This document shows positions 59,185-64,000 of a stretch of 64,000 nucleotides of DNA, piece by piece. Source of the DNA: Polaribacter sp. Hel_I_88 (GTDB taxonomy: Bacteria; Bacteroidota; Bacteroidia; Flavobacteriales; Flavobacteriaceae); assembly GCF_000687935.1 (NCBI RefSeq), contig NZ_JHZZ01000001.1:2502001-2566000 (forward strand). Direction: 5' to 3'. Made by a program: the position numbers and the translations under genes. The notes below the pieces were generated by a model. It saw only the letters and a list, made by a program, of their open reading frames with translations. It did not search any database and had not been told where the DNA came from. The stretch's first letter is position 1. Each line of letters starts with the position of its first letter.

Positions 59185-59546
59185 GGAATTTAATAAAAGA
59201 ATAAGTACTTCTTCAAAACTACATAAATATGAATTTCTATATGGGAACATATAGTTCAAAAACATAGTCCATTTGACTAAAATCGTAAATCAATTTATTA
59301 CATGATTTTTAAGGCAATTTGTCTTAACTGAAAAAAAAGGCAAATTAAGAGTCTTAGAAAGCTTAGTAAAAAATGAATTTTCATTATGGTTATAAATCGC
59401 GATTCTATTTAGATGAATTCGTGCTTCTTTATAGTTTGTTTAGTTTATAAGATGACGATTTAACCATATTGACCATTTAATTGACCTTAAACCCCAATAA
59501 TTTCATGCATTTATGAATTAATTTTACGAGTCTAAACGTAAAATTA
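59185..59546. promoter_or_regulatory. Divergent control region of the degradation locus
   Basis: 362 bases separate the GH43-like gene (leftward) from the beta-helix gene (rightward). It contains a direct repeat ATTGACC at 59468-59474 and 59480-59486 (12-base period) and an inverted repeat at 59517-59548 running into the rightward start codon. For the leftward gene only an imperfect TATGTTTT box (59266-59259) with a poorly spaced TTG was seen. Confidence 0.5.
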
Positions 59547-59548
59547 AT
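59517..59548 (+). promoter_or_regulatory. Perfect inverted repeat covering the start codon of the beta-helix gene
   Basis: ATTAATTTTACG (59517-59528) and CGTAAAATTAAT (59537-59548) are exact complements with an 8-base loop. The right arm ends in the first two bases of the ATG at 59547. In RNA this would fold a 12-bp hairpin over the translation start; in DNA it could be a dyad operator. Confidence 0.6.
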
Positions 59549-61829
59549 GTTTAAACAAACAGCTTTATTTTTATTACTTGTTGTAAGTTTTTGTGCTCAA
59601 ACACAAAATACCTATTATTTTAGTAATTCTACAGGAAATGACACAAACACTGGTAATGAGACAAGTCCTTTTCAAACCATTTCAAAATTAAATAGTTTAT
59701 CTCTTAGTCCTGGAGATAAAATCTTGTTTAAAAGAGGAGATGTTTTTACAGGTCAAATAGTAGTTTCTTATTCAGGGTCTATTGATGCTCCAATTGTTTA
59801 TGATAGTTATGGAACAGGAAATCTCCCTATTTTACAGGGAAGCAATGGAGATAATGGAGTAGCAGACCCCAGAAGTACCATACGAATAATTGGCAAAGAA
59901 TATTTAGAGTTCCATAACCTACATATTGAAAACGAACGTTTTGATACGGATGGAAATGCTTCTAATGATGATAAATCTTATGGAATTTATTTTCAAAGCT
60001 TTTTAACGTTACCAGCATCTAGAAATTTTGAAGATAGAAACTTATTTAAACATTTTAGGTTCAGCAATCTTCGTTTTCAAAATATTTATTCTTTAGGTAG
60101 TGCCAATACTTCTTTTAATAGTATTAGAACTTCTGGTTTGCATTTTTTTGACGCCTTTGTGAATGATGTGATCATAGAAAACTGTTTTTTTACTGATATT
60201 GAAAGAACAGGTGTTTGGTTAAGAAGATATGGATCTGACATTGTAATTAGAAATAATTCTTTTATTGATATTGGTGGCTCTGCAACCATTTTATCACAAA
60301 CAAAAAGAGTTTTGTACGAAAATAATGTAATGCGATTTACGGGATCTAAATCCGACTCTAGAATGGTAGGCAGGGGCAGTGGAATGTGGGTTTTTGCATC
60401 AGATGATGTAGTGGCTCAATATAACATTTCTCAACATTCAAGAGGTGCTGGAGATTCTTCTGGGATGCACGTAGATTATGGGAATACCAATATCCTATAT
60501 CAATACAATTATTTAGAAGATTCAGCAGGTGGTTTTTGTGAAACTTTAGGAGACAATGATAACATTATTTGGAGATATAATATTAGCGTAAACGAAGGAA
60601 CAGAAGAAGGTGGTGGAAAAAATAATTTACTTTGGGTGAATGATTATGCTGGCACTAACAGAAAAATAAAGAGTAAAAATATATTTATTTATAACAACAC
60701 GATTTACCAAGGTAGAGATTATAAAAATGTATTGGGTGATTCTAAAATTTTGCTTGTTGCAGAAGATATTAGCTTTTTAAATAATATTATTTATTTAGAA
60801 CCGAATGCAAAATTAGGCATCAAAGATTACGAGTTTAATGTTGGGACCTCAAATTTTAAAAATAATTTGCTTTATGGGGGTACAATTTCAGCAGCATTTA
60901 AAAATTTGGATGCTACCAAGTTAGAGTCAAATCCTCAATTGAGTATGCCTAATCTTAATCACTTTTCAGGTTATAGTATACAATCTTCTAGCCCTGTTAT
61001 TGCGAAAGCGCATCGTTTTACGGAACCTGTATTTCCTTTAGCAGGTACTGGTATTTTTAAAGAGATTACATCAAAAGCAACCAAAGATATTTTTGGAAAT
61101 CCAGTAAATCTATTAGAAAACACAAATATAGGTGCTGATAATGGTGAAGGTACACCTGCTGTAAATGTAGCGACTTTTGAGGCTGAATCTGGAAATTTTG
61201 AAGGAGGAGCAAATGAAATTAACTGTCCAAATGCCTCTGGTGCTAGAGCCATTAATTTTCAAGACACTGGCGAATCGTTAACATTTAATACTATTGATGC
61301 TACTGAAAGTGGCGACTATCTGATTACAGTGTATTATTTAAATGCTGTTAAAAGTTCATTAAAAATAGCTGTAAATAATAACGAGCAAGAAACGATTATT
61401 TTACCAGCTTCAGATGCTTTTTGTTTCCAATCTGGAAATCCTACTTCTTTTTCTTTTGTACAAAAATTAAATAAAGGTCTGAATTCAATCCGATTTGAAA
61501 ATGGTATTTTAGACAAAATAGAAATTTTAGATGTTACTAAAACAACCCTGAGTTTAGCCTCTCAATTATCGAACACTAAAAAAGAACTAGTTTACTTAAA
61601 TAAAACCATTTTTAAAAGTTCAGACCAAATTGAAATAAGGTATTTTGATCCAAATAACGTTGAAAAAACAAAAGTTTCCGTCTACAATACCAATGGGAGT
61701 TTATTGTTTAAAGAAATATTTTCAGACGATTCTATACTATTTAATGCTCATAAACTTGGTAAAGGTGTAAAAATTATTACTGCAGAAATACTCGGAACTA
61801 TTTTTGTGATGAAAATTATTATCTATTAG
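59547..61829 (+). CDS. Secreted right-handed beta-helix protein with carbohydrate-binding module
   Basis: The 760 residues have a signal peptide (1-17, ending FCAQ). YYFSNSTGNDTNTGNETSPF (DUF1565-like opening) leads into a parallel beta-helix (about 25-500) with repeated short strands (IRIIGKEYLEFHNLHIE, IVIRNNSFIDIGGSA, VLYENNVMRFTG). Residues about 545-665 form a CBM6/CBM35-like module (FEAESGNFEGGANEI, IRFENGILDKIEI). The last 80 residues resemble a divergent T9SS sorting domain (VSVYNTNGSLLFKE, ending KIIIY). It may be a lyase or glycoside hydrolase; no catalytic residue can be assigned. First gene of the rightward arm. Confidence 0.83.
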   Translation: MFKQTALFLLLVVSFCAQTQNTYYFSNSTGNDTNTGNETSPFQTISKLNSLSLSPGDKILFKRGDVFTGQIVVSYSGSIDAPIVYDSYGTGNLPILQGSNGDNGVADPRSTIRIIGKEYLEFHNLHIENERFDTDGNASNDDKSYGIYFQSFLTLPASRNFEDRNLFKHFRFSNLRFQNIYSLGSANTSFNSIRTSGLHFFDAFVNDVIIENCFFTDIERTGVWLRRYGSDIVIRNNSFIDIGGSATILSQTKRVLYENNVMRFTGSKSDSRMVGRGSGMWVFASDDVVAQYNISQHSRGAGDSSGMHVDYGNTNILYQYNYLEDSAGGFCETLGDNDNIIWRYNISVNEGTEEGGGKNNLLWVNDYAGTNRKIKSKNIFIYNNTIYQGRDYKNVLGDSKILLVAEDISFLNNIIYLEPNAKLGIKDYEFNVGTSNFKNNLLYGGTISAAFKNLDATKLESNPQLSMPNLNHFSGYSIQSSSPVIAKAHRFTEPVFPLAGTGIFKEITSKATKDIFGNPVNLLENTNIGADNGEGTPAVNVATFEAESGNFEGGANEINCPNASGARAINFQDTGESLTFNTIDATESGDYLITVYYLNAVKSSLKIAVNNNEQETIILPASDAFCFQSGNPTSFSFVQKLNKGLNSIRFENGILDKIEILDVTKTTLSLASQLSNTKKELVYLNKTIFKSSDQIEIRYFDPNNVEKTKVSVYNTNGSLLFKEIFSDDSILFNAHKLGKGVKIITAEILGTIFVMKIIIY

Positions 61830-61876
61830 TGTAAAATTTTTAGCTATAACTTTTTTCTAATCCGACTATAAAAAAA

Positions 61877-61907
61877 TTGAAACATTTTTGACATATTATT
61901 ATTTTAG
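61877..61907 (+). promoter_or_regulatory. Possible promoter of the rightward sulfatase
   Basis: TTG at 61877-61879, 20 bases, TATTTTAG at 61900-61907 (7 of 8 to TAnnTTTG), before both candidate starts of the next gene. Confidence 0.45.
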
Positions 61908-61987
61908 GAAACAGTTTTTTATGTAGTCGATCAATTTAAAATCACTGAATTATGTTATTCAAAGAACAAAATAGGAAACCTATTAAA

Positions 61988-63358
61988 ATGAATAAAAGCA
62001 AACTACTTTTTTTGTTGGTTATCATTTTTACGATAGGTGATTTCAATAGTCAAACAAAAAACCAAAGCCATAAAAAAAATCAAAAACCCAATGTTATTTT
62101 AATAATGGCAGATGATATGGGAATTGGTGATTTAGCCTCTTTAAATAATGGATTAAACAATACCCCATCATTAAATAGATTAAAAAATGAAAGTCTTTTT
62201 TTTAAAAATGCTTATTCTTCTTCCACTGTATGTGCACCTGCAAGAGCTGCTTTATTAACGGGAATGTATCCTCATAGAACAGGTGTGGTATCTTTAAATT
62301 CAGAAAAATTTCCTAAGCTTACCAGAATAAAAAAACAAATTCCAACTTTGGCAAATGCTTTTAAACAAAATGGTTATACAACTGGGTTAATAGGTAAGTG
62401 GCACTCAGGAGTTGGAGAAGATTACCATCCGCTAAAAAGAGGTTTTGATATTTTTGAAGGTTTTGTACAGGCAAAACAAATACCCACTTATTTTGATTAT
62501 ACTTTAGAATCAAACGGTTCTGTAGTGCATCAAACAAATAAATATTTAACTAGAGATTTATCTGAACGTGCCATAAATTTTATCCAAAAGAATAAAGAAC
62601 ATCCTTTCTTTTTGCATTTGGCACATTATGCTCCTCACAGGCCAATTGGTGCACCCGAAGCTTATGTAGAAAAATATAAACAGAAAGGATTCGATACAGA
62701 AACTGCAACAGTGTATGCGATGATTGAAATTATAGACGAGACTGTTGGAGAACTTTTATTGGAGTTAAAGAGGTTACACCTTGAGGAAAATACCATTGTA
62801 ATTTTTACGAGCGATAATGGTCCAGATCCTATGGTTCAGAAAAGATTTAATTTAAACCTTAAAGGTTCTAAATACACGGTTTATGAAGGGGGTATTCAGG
62901 TACCTTTTATGATGAAATGGAAAAATCATTTAGCTCCTAAAGAGACTGATAAAATTATCACGTTTATAGACGTGCTACCTACTTTAGTGAACATGTGTGA
63001 TTTAAAATTCAGCACACCTTTTGGTTTAGATGGAAGTAGCTTTTTAAATCAAAAGCTCAATTTAAACTCTACAAAAAAACATAAAGAGTTTTATTGGCAA
63101 TGGAATCGTTATTTGCCTAATTATGAATTTAATGCAGCAGTACAATTAGATGAATGGAAATTAGTAAGACCGTTTACAACCAAAGAAATTCCAAAACCAA
63201 ATACAGCATTACCTGCAGTTTTATATCATTTAAAAACAGATCCAAAAGAACAATTTAATGTAGCTGAAAAATATCCTAAAAAAGTAAAGAAGCTCACAAA
63301 ATTACTGGATCGTTGGACGCAAAAAATTGAAAAAGATCGTATACATCTTAAAGATTAA
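61988..63358 (+). CDS. S1 sulfatase with CAPAR formylglycine site
   Basis: I start at 61988 (MNKSKLLFLLVIIFTIG, a signal peptide); an ATG at 61952 in frame adds twelve polar residues. The 456 residues show MADDMGIGDL (Asp42, Asp43) and the site Cys82 in CAPARAALLTGMYPHR, where Ala replaces the common Ser; C-x-P-x-R is still met. IVIFTSDNGPDP follows. It is probably periplasmic; the subfamily was not assigned. It heads a probable unit with the sialidase-like gene 14 bases downstream. Confidence 0.92.
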   Translation: MNKSKLLFLLVIIFTIGDFNSQTKNQSHKKNQKPNVILIMADDMGIGDLASLNNGLNNTPSLNRLKNESLFFKNAYSSSTVCAPARAALLTGMYPHRTGVVSLNSEKFPKLTRIKKQIPTLANAFKQNGYTTGLIGKWHSGVGEDYHPLKRGFDIFEGFVQAKQIPTYFDYTLESNGSVVHQTNKYLTRDLSERAINFIQKNKEHPFFLHLAHYAPHRPIGAPEAYVEKYKQKGFDTETATVYAMIEIIDETVGELLLELKRLHLEENTIVIFTSDNGPDPMVQKRFNLNLKGSKYTVYEGGIQVPFMMKWKNHLAPKETDKIITFIDVLPTLVNMCDLKFSTPFGLDGSSFLNQKLNLNSTKKHKEFYWQWNRYLPNYEFNAAVQLDEWKLVRPFTTKEIPKPNTALPAVLYHLKTDPKEQFNVAEKYPKKVKKLTKLLDRWTQKIEKDRIHLKD

Positions 63359-63372
63359 ACATCCATTAAAAT

Positions 63373-64000
63373 ATGAACACTCAAAAGAAATACTACATAA
63401 AACACGTTTTTATACTACTCTTACTAAGTTTTAGCTTGTGTGAATCACAGATGCTAGCCCAAAATAAAATTGAAGATATAGGAGTAGAAATTAATCATTC
63501 AAAAGCAAGCTCCAAAATTTATTTAGGGAGTCCATCTATAATCATACTAAAAAATGGGCATTACCTAAGTTATCACTGTGAAATGGGACCAAATTCAAAT
63601 AATACTTCACATCCCAAAGCGCATATTTATTTTTCAAAAGATAAAGGAGTTACTTGGCAAAAAAGAACAACAATCAATAACATAGTTTGGGCTAATTTGT
63701 TTCTACATAATGATGTTATTTATTTAATGGGAACCTCTAAAGTGTATGGAGATTTGGTCATTAGAAAAAGCATCGATAATGGAAAAACTTGGACGGAAGC
63801 TAAAGATAATAACTCAGGACTTTTAAGAAACGATTTTGAATATCATACTGCTCCAGTTCCTGTGGTTACTTATAAAGATAGGCTATACAGAGCTGTAGAG
63901 GTTAGAAATCCTGGCTATGGATGGGGTTTTAATTTTGAAACATTACTTATTTCTGCACCCATAAATGCAGATTTATTACAAGCCGAAAATTGGGTCGTAT
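63373..64000 (+). CDS. Sialidase-fold (BNR/Asp-box) exported protein, 3' end missing
   Basis: Reading from the ATG at 63373 gives at least 209 residues running off the window. A signal peptide (about 1-30, hydrophobic FILLLLSFSLC, then QMLAQ) is followed by ILKNGHYLSYHCEMGPN. Two Asp-boxes, SKDKGVTW and SIDNGKTW, mark a six-bladed sialidase-type propeller. The Asn/Asp-rich context and position 14 bases after a sulfatase suggest an exo-acting enzyme of this locus. True sialidase activity should not be assumed, since the catalytic Tyr/Glu pair lies outside the window. Confidence 0.8.
   Translation, partial: MNTQKKYYIKHVFILLLLSFSLCESQMLAQNKIEDIGVEINHSKASSKIYLGSPSIIILKNGHYLSYHCEMGPNSNNTSHPKAHIYFSKDKGVTWQKRTTINNIVWANLFLHNDVIYLMGTSKVYGDLVIRKSIDNGKTWTEAKDNNSGLLRNDFEYHTAPVPVVTYKDRLYRAVEVRNPGYGWGFNFETLLISAPINADLLQAENWVV

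Overview
The window is strongly AT-rich and reads as a marine Flavobacteriia (Bacteroidota) chromosome, with Polaribacter or Tenacibaculum-like relatives the best guess. The evidence is five proteins with type IX secretion (T9SS) sorting domains, a GLPGLI protein, an OMP_b-brl_2 TonB-type receptor, a head-GIN protein, an alternative GlmU-like protein, promoters of the TTG-N19-TAnnTTTG type, and a sulfatase-rich polysaccharide-degradation locus.

Layout. 1-6641 is the 3' part of a giant T9SS-exported surface protein made of tandem Ig-like/LamG-like modules and two NHL propellers that appear to interrupt Ig-like domains. 6638-41396 is mostly housekeeping: Nudix and thioesterase genes, a T9SS cupredoxin, a GlmU-like enzyme, an ECF sigma/anti-sigma-like/head-GIN operon, lon, two SDRs, a GNAT, a zinc metallopeptidase, a transglutaminase-like protein, a DEAD-box helicase, an amidohydrolase, htpG, a FabH-type synthase, GLPGLI and an outer-membrane receptor, a pyrR-pyrB-orf-T9SS-rnz operon, a TPR protein, a GAF histidine kinase and prfA. 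A complete insertion sequence (38159-39792, ATTT target duplication) sits between the kinase and a small lipoprotein gene; it landed in that gene's stop codon and rebuilt a stop.

41477-64000 is a carbohydrate-degradation locus. A sodium/solute symporter is followed by a compact leftward run of ten genes (59184 to 43408): a GH43-like enzyme, two sulfatases, a T9SS GH-like enzyme, an SGNH hydrolase, two sulfatases, an alpha/beta hydrolase, a GH2 beta-galactosidase and a third-type (iduronate-sulfatase-like) sulfatase. A divergent rightward arm carries a secreted beta-helix protein, a sixth sulfatase and a sialidase-fold protein cut by the window end. Together these suggest desulfation, de-esterification and exo-hydrolysis of a sulfated, probably galactose-containing and acylated algal polysaccharide. 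No SusC/SusD pair, hybrid two-component regulator or sulfatase-maturing enzyme lies inside the window, so uptake, sensing and formylglycine installation must be encoded elsewhere.

No tRNA, rRNA or CRISPR array was seen. The strongest candidates for something unusual are the split-Ig/NHL architecture of the giant protein, the start-codon-masking inverted repeat before the beta-helix gene, the stop-codon insertion of the IS, and the cargo-less T9SS domain protein coupled to rnz.
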